Below are positions 46,101 through 57,243 of a stretch of 64,000 nucleotides of DNA, piece by piece. The stretch is from assembly GCA_963989385.1 (NCBI GenBank), contig OZ022501.1:81700979-81764978 (forward strand). The letters are read 5' to 3'. Origin of the DNA: Ctena decussata. Taxonomy: Eukaryota > Mollusca > Bivalvia > Lucinida > Lucinidae. The translations under genes were made by a program, and so were the position numbers. The notes under the pieces were generated by a model. That model did not search any database, was not told the DNA's origin, and worked only from the letters and a program-made list of their open reading frames with translations. Positions within the stretch are counted from its first letter, which is position 1. Each line of letters opens with the position of its first letter.

Positions 46101-47595
46101 ATCATGCGAACCGAACAACCAACTAAATGTTTTGTACCACTTCAGAAACTGAGGGTGAGGTTGGGCCTGTAAAATCGATTTAAGCCCCCCAGTAATTCAT
46201 TACTGACCGTTCCAAGGCGGTAGTTCTGTTGTGGTTCTCTGTTGCCTGTTTTTGGTGTCAGAGTTTCTGTGATGTTTTACCTTATGTATGTTCTTATTAT
46301 TTTTGGTTCGGTTTGGGTTGCTGAGTGGCCACCTTTTGGGAACAAGCTGCTCACTCGGTTGGCCATATGTTCTCTGTATCTTGATTATTTGTAATCTTAG
46401 TTGTTTCCAACTATGGTTTAAGGGCTGGATTTGGATTTTGATTGTTTCAGTTCCTGGTCTTTGCATACTTTTTACTTTAAAGGTATCTTGGCTTAGAAGA
46501 ATACTCCAACAGTCGAAACCAAATGATTGGACAAACTTATCTCTGATCAATTTTCATAAACTCTTCTCCATAGGTGGAGTCTATGCAGCTAAAGTAAGTT
46601 GTGACCTACAAAATCCATTTTGGAAGGACCTAATGCACATTTGGGCGGAATTTTGTAAAATTATACCTGTTGAGATTATAGGTCAAATTCTTGAATCCCC
46701 ACTATGGTATAATGAAAATATAGGACGAGGAAAAGTGTTTTTTAAAGATTGGCACGAAAAAGGCATTAGAGTAGTGTATGATATTGTAGCCGAAAATGGC
46801 GAGTTTTATTCTTTTGAACTATTGAAAGCAATGTATAATATAAAAGGTACCTTTTTAGATTATCAACATCTTATAAAAAATATATCCCAATCATGGAAAA
46901 CCCAAATAAATGAGAACTTCGTTTTTATTTTAGAAAACAAAAGAAACGTCATATGTAATATTTATGTTAAGAAACTGATTAAGGCTAAAAAAGGAAGTAG
47001 AGTATTCTATGACTCTTTTGTAGGTGTAAATGAATATATTTCACAGGGTAAATGGCAAGCAGAAATAGGTGACATTAATGAAAATGAATGGAAAGTATAT
47101 TTTCTAAATATAAAACAGTGGCATGAGGTTAAACTTCGGGATTTTCAATATAAACTAAACAATAAAATTCTAGTTACAAATTCTTTTCTCTCGAAAATAA
47201 ATAAAATTGATAGTGAAGTATGCTCTTATTGTAAGGAACACCCAGAAAAAATATACCATCTGTTTCTTTCATGTCCTGTGGTTAGAGTATTTTGGAACGA
47301 ACTTAAAGCATGGCTATATACGAACGTTAAAATAGAAATCTCTCTAGAAGATAGGGAAATACTTTTTTCATATACTGGTAAAAAAGAACTCGTAAATTAC
47401 ATATATGTGTTAGCAAAATACTATATTTTCCTAAATAAATTCATATCTAGAAACATTAATATTCAAGGCTTTATAAGCCTTTTAAAGAAAAAAATGCTAA
47501 GTGAGAGATATAATTACAACAATAGGGTAAGTAATTTTTTAAAGAAATGGTCACCTCTGTATAATTATTTCTTTCCAAATAGTGATTTTGAGTGA
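43180..47595 (+). pseudogene. Broken ORF2 (endonuclease-reverse transcriptase) of the L1/Tx1-type LINE
   Basis: The frame opens with an ATG at 43180 (MPDNITVFSQNCQGLGNPQK). Endonuclease landmarks follow: NCQGLG, CLQDVHF, CGDWN, ARLDFFLIN and YRSDHSG. The protein would cut target DNA and copy its own RNA at the nick. RT landmarks are KNNKSPGLDG, LKNWRPNSLLNV, LLSIDFEIAFDTVSW, GCRQGDAISPYLF, LSQYADDTQLI (YADD catalytic pair) and INVDKARALW. The C-terminus has CSYCKEHPEKIYHLFLSC, a CxxC...H...C finger. Defects are an in-frame TAG near 43318, a frameshift at about 43820-43840, a TAA near 44524, further shifts before 44770, and the 45880-46474 insertion. It cannot yield a full-length enzyme. Confidence 0.9.
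45880..46474. mobile_element. 595-bp insertion in ORF2 with 12-bp target duplication
   Basis: CTTTAAAGGTAT is duplicated at 45868-45879 and 46475-46486. Removing the insert plus one copy (607 bp) restores the frame IKALKVSWLRRIL. The insert is GC-richer and more T-rich than the LINE, with no TIR and no tRNA head that I can identify. A 12-bp duplication points to L1-type target-primed insertion, that is a SINE or a truncated LINE. The 72-codon minus frame (45824-46042) overlaps its edge and is not a gene. Confidence 0.83.
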
Positions 47596-48009
47596 GTTTC
47601 GATGTCCCTGATCGGTTTTGATTCCCATTTGTTTTCACGCCGGCCTTCTACCAGAGTGGCTAACATACTTCAGAACGGAAGTTATGCGTGGATATTCAGC
47701 CACATGCAGGGCTTCCGTTCTCTTGTATAGGACATTTCAGTTACTCTATCTGAGATATATGGTACATGACAAACTTCAAGCTGTCTATTTAAACTTGTTG
47801 AGGAAAAACACACACACACAAACCTGCATATACCATTCTATTTACCCTCAGGCTCTTTGCCTGCTCACCTCTCTTTTCTTTTCTCTCATATAGTTCAGGA
47901 ATAGTATTCGCTGTTTTAATTGTATTTATATCTATATGTTCTTATTACAATGTTGTATGAATATGTTTGCATATGTATTATTGAACAATGTTTATTCTAA
48001 ATAAAAAAA

Positions 48010-48686
48010 GTCAGAAGTTTGAAGTAAAATTCGGAAGTAAGAAGTTCGAAGTAAGGAAGTCAGATCTTAGAAGTGGGAAGTAAGAATAAGGAAGTAAGAA
48101 GCTTCAAGTAAGAAGTCGAACGTCAGACCTAAGAAGTTGGAAGTAAAAATATTAGAGTAAGTCTGAAGCTTGGAAATAAGAAGTCTCAAGTAAAAAGTCG
48201 GAAGTAAGAAGTACTAAATTGAATGAACCCTGCTTCCTACTTCTCACTTCCGACTTTTACCCCACACTCAACTGAGATTGTGCTCAAGTGAGAGAGTGAG
48301 TGAACTCGGGTTTAACGTCCCACCAACAACTAGGTCATACGGAGACGGAACTTCGATTTAAAGTCTCATTGGAAAGACCGAAGAAGCGGGGGATCGATCT
48401 TGCGATCCCTGAATTGGTAGTCCAGCGCGTTATCCACTACACTACCGCCGCTCCTGATTGTGCTCAAAGTTTAATATTGAATACAATTCAAAAGACCTAA
48501 CTGCTTGTTTTGAGCATTCTAATACGAAAGTTTATGTGAAAAGCAAGCACTAGAAACAATTAAACATCTCTGCAAATTGCCGAGAATTTAATAAGTATTA
48601 GTTTGAATTTTCATGCTCAGCTGAGCTGAGCAGGAAAAAAAAAGTTTTACAACTTCGGGACTTGGTCCGGAGGTTATAAAACTTGA
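48010..48686 (+). repeat. Right copy of the ~677-bp direct duplication
   Basis: It begins immediately after the LINE A-tail and continues without a break into unique sequence beyond 48686, completing the MITE that the left copy lacks. This is the arrangement expected for a target-site duplication, but at extreme length. Confidence 0.9.
48288..48455 (-). mobile_element. tRNA-derived SINE, family G, second copy within the duplication
   Basis: Identical in layout to 42283-42450, including the GATTGTGCTCAA flanks at 48276-48287 and 48456-48467. Because both copies have the same flanks, they arose by duplication of the region, not by independent insertions. Confidence 0.88.
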
Positions 48687-48814
48687 GTACATTCTCAAAC
48701 TCAAAATAAAGGACACTGATTGGCTGTTTCCGAGCACATGCTCGGAAGCAGCCAATCAGTGTGCTATATTTTGAGTTTGAGATTATACTCAAGTTTTATA
48801 ACCTCGGACCCTGG
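48661..48814. mobile_element. Palindromic MITE, CCGGAGGTTATAAAACTTGAG family, complete copy
   Basis: The arms GGAGGTTATAAAACTTGAGT and its complement ACTCAAGTTTTATAACCTC flank CTCAAACTCAAAATA and a central GATTGGCTG/CAGCCAATC palindrome. A second complete copy is at 58893-59030. A 27-bp fragment ends the left LINE-flanking duplication (42654-42680). Confidence 0.78.
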
Positions 48815-49369
48815 TCACTACATGTAGTCTAGGGGCCAGCTCAGAAAAGGACCCTAAAATATATTCCTTTTCAACCTGTCTTGTAGAAAATTTCCAGTGA
48901 CATTTTAAATTGTTTGGACTTTCTGATAAATGATGGATGCGAGCTCTGAAATTGATGCAGATCTTTTTTACAAGGACACGAGCAACAGTATCGTTGTTAG
49001 CGTTTTTGGGGGGGTTTTTTTTCGTTCTTTTTTTTTTCTGTTTTTTTTTTTTTTTTTGTGGAATTTTAGTAAAACGGGCCACTGCAATAAAGTTCGAAGG
49101 AGATACATTCACAAAATTTGGTATGTAGCATTCTTTGGAGATAGGTTTAGCACAAATACCGTTGGCCATCAAAAACATTCTCATTTTCATTAAGACGGTA
49201 AATAAAGCAGAAACATACGTTACTTTGCTATTCATGTGACGTGACCATAAAAAAAGGACAACCCCATACAAATTCTTTGATGACTCACTTAAAATCGTCA
49301 AAAGATCATGAAATGACAAAATCATCATATAACTCTAACATAAACCAATTAGTTTCAATAAGCCTGTGT
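48815..49369. other. Unannotated spacer with long T-tracts
   Basis: The frames at 48789-49328 are driven by the T/A homopolymers at 49005-49060 and have no recognised motif. Confidence 0.35.
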
Positions 49370-52300
49370 AGTTTGGTTTAAACATACAATGTATTTATTA
49401 TTTCTCAATTACAACTAACATACAATCAAATATAAACAGTACAAGCTTAGGGATTGGAACGAAAGCAAAAAATGCTTATCGAGTTCCTCTCCCTGTCATG
49501 AGAAAATTGTACACTAATCGGCGGAAACTGTACATAATAAAATGTATATTACATTTTAAACCAAATTTTGTACTACAGGAGATAACTAAGCAGAACTCCA
49601 ACTAATCATTAGGCAAAAATAATCAATAGAAGAATAGCACTTATAACCTTACAGAACGATTTCACAGAAGAGCAGAGGAAAACAAAAATCTAGATCTGTA
49701 TGTATTATGTCTAAATATATTAATCACAAAATGGTAAGGGGAGGAGAGATAAAAAAGGGAAAATGTTAAAGACACAAGAAACTAAATAAGTAACCAAAGG
49801 AGGAAAAAAAGTACCAAACGATATAACGCACAGGATTGAGAGAGAGAGAGAGAGGGGAGGCGGGTACCAGAATATCAGATTATGTCTATCAATCTTCATA
49901 TACATAAGGTGCATGCGTAGTATTAGTACTTAATACTTAAAAGCGTTTTGTTTCGAATATAAATTTGTAAACTTTCTCAAATATTAATTTGTTGATTTCT
50001 TGCGAAAGAGACAGATCACCATACAAAAATAATAACTTTAAGGAAGCATATTTATATGGATTAATTGCATTTATTTATTCATTACGCTGAACTTGATAGA
50101 ATGAACAATGAAAGAAAAAGTGTTGAGCGTTCTCTATACTACCACAATGACATAAGGGAGAGTCTGATATATTTTTTACAAAGAGGTCGAAATTAAGCGA
50201 GCTGCAATTTGTCCGTAGGCGGGCTAACAGTATTTGACCTTTTCTACACCGTGTAATAGTGCTTTGGAACTGTTGTTTTATCTTTTAAGAAGCATTTGAA
50301 AGAGTTTATAGATTCATGCTGCCTTTCTTCGGGAGATAAATTATTCCTTGTTCTAACACTAGATGGTAAGAATGAACTGAAATACTGGTTAGATCTAGTA
50401 TTAATGGTTTGTAGGTCATTTGAGTTTCGAAGATTATAGCGAGATATATTACTGACGGATTGTGGGACAAGAGAAGATAGATGTAATGGTGTAATATTAT
50501 TCAGCATTTTGTTTGTGGTTGTACCGTCTTTGCTCGAGTGTTTCCCAACATATTTCTTTGTAGAGTGCGGTTAATGAAACTAGTTTTGTTGTTCCTGTAG
50601 CGATTCTAACTGCTTCGGTTTGAATTTTATCTAACTCTTGTTTTTCGTATTGGGTACAATTATCCCATATGACATCTCCATACTCAAGAATAGGCCTAAT
50701 AAAAGTTGTGTAAATTATCTCAAGAGATTTCCTATCCAATTTGAATTTCAGTTTCCTCATGATGTTTATTCTAAACCAAGCCTTATCTTTAATATACTTT
50801 ATATGTTCATGCCAGGTACAATCATTAGAGAAATATAGCCCGGACCGAGATGCTTGTGAGATTCTACTTCCGATATCTGATGATTTTGCATAAAAAGAGG
50901 AGGGTGAATTTACGAGAGAATGATAAAGCTTCGGTTTTATAGGGGTTAAATGTGACTAGCCAGTTTGCAGCCCTCCGTGAAAGTTTGTTAAGATCTGAAT
51001 TTAGACAGTCAGCTGCTGTATCAGGATTATCAACAATAACGAAAAGACTAGTGTCGTCTGCAAATAGTCGAATACTTGAACCAATATCAATAACTAATGT
51101 ATAACAGAAAAAGTAAAGGTCCTAAAATAGAGCCCTGTGGGACACCAGCTCTTATGAAGGTCCAGTCGGAAGTAGCACTTGGAAGAATAACACGTTGTTT
51201 TCTATCTGAAAGATAATTCTTGAACCAGTTAAGGACATCTCCTGTAACACCAACTGCATTGAGTTTATTTAGAAGTCCAGGGTGCCAGACGCGGTCGAAG
51301 GCTTTGCTGATGTTACAGAAGACAGCCCGAACCTCTTTGCCAGAATCAAGTGCCTGACAGAAAGTGTTGTAGAGGTATGTAAGTTGGTTGACAGTAGAGT
51401 CGCCTGGCATAAAACCAGACTGTAAGGAGGAGAGTAAGTTATTGTCTTATAAATGATTAAATAAATATTTAAAGGCAATTCTCTCGAAAACTTTGCTTTC
51501 TGTGTTGAGTAAGGATATAGGTCTATAATTAGAGATAGTTGACAAGTCACCCGTTTTTGGTACAGGACATACGTTAGCTTCTTTGTACGGTGCTGGAAAA
51601 GTACCTGTTCGTAGGGACTGATTAAACAAGGAGCAAAAAGGAATAGAGAGTTGTGTTAATAATTCACATAGTATTCGATTGCTAAGGCCATTTGGACCGG
51701 ACGCCACCAGTCTTTAGCTGAGAGTGTATTGGACTTAAGTTTTCCAGCAATTTTATCATAGTGGGACTGCTTGGATTCGCGGATCATATTAGTAACTCGG
51801 TTGCGTATCGTTTTGAATAATTTCCAGTGGGGCTCTAAGTTAGTTCGTTTTGCTTTCTTATAAGCGCGTTTACGTTTGCGTATATTTCGTTTAAGATTAG
51901 GTTCCATTTTAGGTTTTATATGCACATATTTATTAGGTATACATTCAGTCGCAATCGAATTTATAGCGTTATTTATATTGTTAGAATAGACATTTATATC
52001 GTCATCCTGTAGCGATCCCCAGTCAACAGATGAAGCTTTATCTCTTAACATATCATAATTTCCTTTATCGTAACTCCAAATATGCCGCTTATAGTTTTTA
52101 ATTTTTGGTTTCGAGAATTTAAAAATACCGTATATTGGGCAATGGTACCTAATTTCTTGATTTAGAAATGGATCCCCGACTCCACTAAGTACTGGGTGGT
52201 CCTTGTTACTTACAAGCAAAATGTCTATTAAAGATGAAGAATGTCCTGTAAAGTGCGTGGGTTCAGTAATTGACTGATATAGAGAAAATTGAGTACAAAA

Positions 52301-53110
52301 TGATTCTATCTTCCTAAGAGTCGGCGGACTTAACATATTTAAATTAAAATCACCAGTTACTATTATATCAGGGATATCCGTATCAACGGCTAGGTGTAAA
52401 GAATTTTCTATGTCTAAGTAATAGTTGATACCAGAATAAGGGGGTCGCTAGAACAGCCCAAACAGAATGCGTTTATGCTTGTTGGCTAATTCTATCCAAA
52501 TGCTTTCTATACCTTTTATTTCCAGGTCGTTCCGACGCTTATAGTGTATTCCTTCTTTGACATAAAGGATGGCACCACCGTGGCTGTCACCAGCTCTGTC
52601 TTTTCGTTCAGGTGTATTGTACGATTGGAACAACAGATCGGCAGTATCGTCTGTGGGACTTAACCAAGTTTCAGTGAATGCTAAAATGTCGAAATCGATT
52701 AGATCAGCTTGTAAAATCTCAAGTTTAGGGAGGATGCTTTGAACATTATAATGAACAAATGACAAATTATGGCTAGTATTAAGAGAGCTAGATATAGTTG
52801 TAGACATAGTTGAAGAGGAACTCAAAATACTGTCCGAGGATGAGTTTGATAAGGGACCCGGGTTTGGATTGACATCTCCAGAGCAAAGTAATATAATGTT
52901 TAACCATAAAGCAAACTCAATAATAGAAAAACAGATTACTATAACTGATACAAATCTGAAATTTGCTACTGTGGATTTTCCGGGCAAGGCAGTTTTACGA
53001 GTACATGCATGCAGACGAACCTTATGACCTAAATGCTCACTTTCTTGCAAAATTGTGAGTAATGAGTATGAAGCTAAATGGTATTTGTAAATAGTCAGCA
53101 GAGTTAACAA
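49370..53110 (-). mobile_element. CR1/L2-type (Jockey superfamily) non-LTR retrotransposon
   Basis: The minus strand carries endonuclease and RT in order from 53110 down to 50244. The AT-rich sequence from 50240 to about 49370 lacks other signatures and is the likely 3' untranslated region. The true 3' end and any ORF1 were not recognised. The 5' end could extend to about 53870. No target duplication was found. Confidence 0.72.
50244..53110 (-). pseudogene. Broken ORF2 of the CR1/L2-type LINE with 2A-like N-terminus
   Basis: The N-terminal part has a hydrophobic stretch (FVSVIVICFSIIEFALWLNI) directly before LLCSGDVNPNPGP, a 2A-like motif. Endonuclease landmarks follow: VHYNVQSILPKLE, AFTETWLS, GGAILYVKEGI, VTGDFNLNM and LIDILLVSN; the usual SDH is changed (RYHCPI). 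A single in-frame TAG at 52448 separates the two endonuclease halves where GLFYRPP would be expected. RT landmarks are NYRPISLLNTESKVFERI, FCNISKAFDRVWHPGLL, RAGVPQGSILGPLLFLLY and RLFADDTSLF (catalytic ADD), then KFKLDRKSLEIIYTTFIRP. Frameshifts lie near 51680, 51430, 51090 and 50500. The element would copy itself by target-primed reverse transcription; this copy cannot. Confidence 0.88.
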
Positions 53111-54070
53111 ATGCAGAAAACATTAAGCCTACACATGGACGGTATGTTGGCATGACGGTTAACCTATTCTTTCCAGTTAACAATATCATGTTACAGCTGT
53201 GAGAAATAACAGAAACAAAATAAGAACCATCAAGCCAACAAATAAATTGTAAGTAACACACAATCATATTGACAACCTGAAGCGCCCGTACCCCCTCTCT
53301 CAATCCCGGACTACAAGAACAAGAAAAATAAAGAAACAAAGAAATCATAAAAAATATCATGCTATAAACAATAGGCTTTGACTAACAGGCAACGTTATTT
53401 CAGATAAAAAAAATGTTAGAACCAGAAATATATGTTCTCTGAAATATGGACTATTTTACCAGTATGCAGCAGTCAGTAATCTATATTTTGCCAGCAAAAG
53501 GATCCAGACTAGAAATAATATCTCGTGAAAAATTGTTCACGTCAATCCATGCCTTAACACCCCATAGCCTTGTCAAGACGGTTCTTATGAGAGGTCGCCT
53601 TACCTGATTAGGATAAAAGAAAAAGAACATAATAGTTGTGCGAGAGTCAGTAAACTTGAGACAGTCGCTAGTATTGGTTACATGTAACTTTGGTAGACCG
53701 CAGATATAGCATGCAAAAAAGAAGATGTAACAACAAGTTTAAAATACTACAAAGAGCACCACTGGTTCCAAAAACAGACATAACCCAGACCAGTCAACGC
53801 AGTCACGCTCGCCGATTTGAATCTTCACTTTTTCCGCCCATAATCCATAAATCGTTCGCGCCGATCAGACAGCGCGGCCGCGTGTTTGGTTCGCCAGACT
53901 GAATCCGCTTCGAAACATCACGATGATACTGAACCGAGCTGTTACGAGCAGACACACCGCAATTCAAATACCGGGACATTAAATCACGTGATCAGCATTA
54001 AAAATATGTCCTATAATAAGACAATTTTGTTTTACAATCCACAATGCACTCAGAAGATGCAGACCAAAAA
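53111..54070. other. Upstream region of the CR1/L2-type LINE or spacer
   Basis: Overlapping minus frames (53037-53360) show no recognised motif. A short GC-rich patch (53870-53885, GCGCGGCCGCG) interrupts the AT-rich background. Whether this is LINE 5' untranslated sequence cannot be decided here. Confidence 0.35.
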
Positions 54071-54121
54071 GCAAACAAGGCAGACCCAGATCAGAGACTG
54101 ATCTGGGTCTGCACTGTTTGC
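54071..54121. repeat. Perfect hairpin, GCAGACCCAGATCAG stem
   Basis: GCAGACCCAGATCAG (54080-54094) is separated by AGA from CTGATCTGGGTCTGC (54098-54112). Imperfect pairing continues outward with GCAAACA/TGTTTGC. Confidence 0.75.
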
Positions 54122-54694
54122 TCAGATACTCTGTCTCAAGACCTAGCATCATTACGGCAGTAACTGATTAGATCATGTCCTTGTTGTTGGAAACAGTAGT
54201 AAGCTACACAACAATTTTCATAGTATCGTTTTGAACAGTCCAAGTACTAAATAGTAGTAGTTTGTAGTTTCTGTAGTTTAAGATGCAGAAATTGTTTGCA
54301 GTTGTTACCAGAAATAGAATACCATTTCATAGTCATAATAATTATTTGAAATTACATTTACAGATGGTTATGTAAAGACTGTAGCATGAGCAGAGCAACA
54401 TACATTTTGAATGCCGATGAATCATTCTAATGTTATATACATCACCAGAATAAAATGATAGCCACAGGCTTTAATGTTCCTAGATTGTGCCTTACCATGC
54501 TTATAAATTACTAGTCGGAAAATTTGCTAATAAAGTATTTCAAAAATAGTTTGCAGGCAGTACATTTGTTTTTGTGGATGTTTTTTAGATATGACATATT
54601 TCTAATTCACGCAAGTTATGAATTATGAATCACGTTTCTTGTATACAGAAGAAAATTTATAGGTTAAAACCACAAACATTTATTTCAAGAGCAT
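54122..54694. other. Unannotated spacer
   Basis: No exon, hairpin or repeat terminus is recognised. Confidence 0.35.
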
Positions 54695-55748
54695 TTCCAA
54701 ACAAGAGGACCATTGGTCCTGTAGCTCACATGAGTCCATTCAGCCTCAGTTCTCTAGGGTAAGTTACTCTAAGGCAAATTTTGCACTATGGTCTAATATC
54801 AAATGCATCTGAGATTTTATGCTTGTCGACGGCATTTCAATATCACAGATTTTCATAGCAACTAAATAATGCACGTTTTCAGCTTTTCCCATTCAAAAGT
54901 CTTACAGAAATAATTGACCTTGCCGTAAAAAAAGATCAAGGTCAATCCAAGGTCATCATTTTACACCATTTTGTAGTACTAGAGTCCAAGACGCTATATA
55001 CCAAGACTCAAAGCAATAGGCCCTGTGGATCTAATGAAGAAGACTTTTTTAAGTTTTATCATATATGGGCATGGTGGCCATCCTGGTCATGTGACCTGGA
55101 CCATAAACTTTCTTCCCCCCTTTGCCCGAAGGCTGAACATGTTGACACATAAGGGACAAATTTGGCCAAGGTCTCTAACTGACCTTGGCCTCTAGAATTC
55201 TTAGGGGTTGAAGTTGACTGCATTTCCATATTACAGTGCATTATAGCAACAAAATGCACTTTTTCAGCTTTTCACATTCAAAAGCCCAAAAGACCAAATT
55301 TGACCTTGCGGTAAAATAGGTCATGGTCAACCCAAGGTCATCATTTATATAAACTTTGTAGTACTAGAGCCGCAAATGCAACATACCTAGCTTCTCAAGG
55401 CAATCGGCCCTGTGGTTCCGGAGAAAAGGATTTTTTAGGCTTTTTGCCATATATGAGCAGGGCGGCCATCTTGGTCATGTGACCTGGACCATATATATAA
55501 ACTTTCTTTCCGGCTTTGCCAGAAGGCTGCCTGTGAAATTTAATTGAAATTGGCCCAGTAGTTTCCGAGGAGAAGTCCTTTGAAAATGTTGACACACAAC
55601 AGACAAATGACCTTTGGCCAAGGTCACTAAGTGACCTTGACCTCTAATATTCATAGGGGTGAAGTTGACTGCATTTCCATATCACAGAGCACAATAACAA
55701 CAGAAAATGCACTTTTTCAGCTTTTCTCATTCAAAAGCCTTAGGGACC
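54695..55748 (+). mobile_element. Pearl/Helentron-like element, 3'-truncated
   Basis: The leader CAAGAGGACCATTGGTCC TGTAGCTCACATGAG and roughly 440-bp units (AAGGTCAATCCAAGGTCATC, GTAGTACTAGAGTCC, GGTCATGTGACCTGGACC) match the element at 13.8 kb. It stops at GGGACCAAA, where a TIR element begins; no ACGG tract or terminal hairpin follows on the other side. Confidence 0.75.
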
Positions 55749-56087
55749 AAAGGACTTCTATGCTTAAGGCGTGAATTTTCCCCATGATTAAAAAGTTATA
55801 CAGATCACTGATTTTTGCTTTGCATTTATGACTATGACATGTAACTTTCATGACAAATGAATTTTCAAGTGTTTGTGTCTATGTAAAGTACGTTAACATA
55901 CGTTGACGTTGACGTCATTGTTGAGATAAATTGTAAATTATCCTCTAACTGATCGTTGAAATAATGTTTTATTGTATACATTTCACCCTTTTTTCACTCA
56001 CATTACTTAGATAACAGACAACACTGGATAGTTTTGACTATATGTATGTGACCTTGACCTAATTTCAAGTTCACGGTACACAATATA

Positions 56088-57064
56088 CACTCATTTGACC
56101 TATTCCGGTGGATTCACCTATTCCGGTGGATCCTGTTTCTTTCTCTGCAACGAAACAATTTATAAGCGAAATGATGTTTAGGTAATTACTTTCAATATTT
56201 ATTTGTCAAACCCACATATAGTAAGGATCTCTTTTATCAATCAAAGATACGGAAAACTGAGTTTAAAAGTGGCTGGTAATGCATATTTAACAAGAAAAAT
56301 GACAATTGTTTTCAGGCCTTCTGTGAAAATAGGGTCGGACAATATTTGTGTAAACAAATATGTCGTAAACCTATATGTCTGTCGATTGCTCATTTTACTA
56401 GCTATCTAAACCGATAAATATCAAAATGAAATAAAATCAGTTACTTAGGTTTATTGAATTTTTTAATGTATTAGCTCATTTAGCCTATTCCGGCGGATAG
56501 TATATTTGGGGAATGTCTCTGAGTTCTAAAATCCATATTAGTGCTGAATTTACGTCATGCAATTTGAATATGCAAGTAAAACTCCATATGGCTTTATTTT
56601 GAATTGTCATTTATCATAGAATCCTGGATAAAAATATCAAACATTGTACTTACGAGCACTGAATCACCGAAATAATTTTTCAGTGAAGCCGTGTGCAAAA
56701 TCAGATGTTTTAAATAATCAATTATGTCAAATAAACATTTGTTTGCATAAAATCATTTTTCATCGAGCTAGTAATAATCCGACTGTTTACTTTTGGGGCG
56801 CTCCGCGGCGGTTCTTTCGATGTATTGTAAAAAATGTACAGATCCACCGGAATAAAAGAAGGTGCGTCGAAATAGGATAAAAGACAACGTCTGGTTGTCG
56901 TCAGATTTACCTATCTTCCTCAAATAGTTTGTGAACCCAAAGAAAGTGCCTCAAACAGGAGGCTTTTATTTATTTAATGACACAAATAAATTAAAAAATG
57001 ACAGTGTATTTAGACTGTAGCGCACGGTCGACTAAAACATGCGTCGGAATAGGTCAAATGACTG
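56088..57064. mobile_element. TA-flanked pogo-like element, CATTTGACCTATTCCG termini
   Basis: The left end CACTCATTTGACCTATTCCG pairs with the complement of the right end CAGTCATTTGACCTATTCCG. TA lies outside both (56086-56087 and 57065-57066). Further TATTCCGG(T/C)GGAT motifs at 56116, 56485 and (complement) 56838 are subterminal repeats. Frames such as 56644-56880 have no transposase motif. Confidence 0.8.
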
Positions 57065-57130
57065 TAATCCTTGAGGAACACAGTGCTACTGTTGACCGTT
57101 CTTCTTCTTTGGCTTACTGAGTATCGTTCC

Positions 57131-57243
57131 TCCCCCCCCCCCCCCCCCCCGTGACCCAGCTTCCCACTCATATATATTGCGTATTTGCATCACATAAGTC
57201 TGCTGCATGAAGGAAAAGCTGGGTCACGGGGGGGGGGGGGGGA
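57131..57243. repeat. Inverted repeat bounded by C19 and G15 tracts
   Basis: TC19GTGACCCAGCTT (57131-57162) is the reverse complement of AAGCTGGGTCACG15A (57216-57243), around a 53-base loop. It lies outside the 56088-57064 element but inside the 55749-57672 one. Confidence 0.8.

Larger units (their letters stand above)
42681..48009 (+). mobile_element. L1/Tx1-type non-LTR retrotransposon
   Basis: The element comprises a roughly 500-bp 5' region without a recognised ORF1, an ORF2-like region with apurinic-type endonuclease, reverse transcriptase and C-terminal CCHC-like finger, and a 3' untranslated region of about 400 bp ending AATAAAAAAA. The order EN-RT-finger and the phrases KNWRP, GFIAGRFLGENVRLIYD and RRGCRQGDAISPYLFILCAE place it in the L1/Tx1 group. 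The coding region is broken by stops and frameshifts and by a 595-bp insertion. The 5' boundary is defined by the end of the left flanking duplication, not by a known promoter. Confidence 0.85.

Noticed and set aside
42005..48686. LTR retrotransposon interpretation of the two 677-bp copies
   Set aside because: There are no TG...CA ends, primer binding site, gag, protease or integrase; the copies hold a SINE and a minisatellite, and the internal RT is of the non-LTR type with an A-tail.
48789..49328. 179-codon minus-strand frame
   Set aside because: The lysine-rich middle derives from T-tracts on the plus strand and the rest has no recognised motif or codon pattern suggesting constraint.
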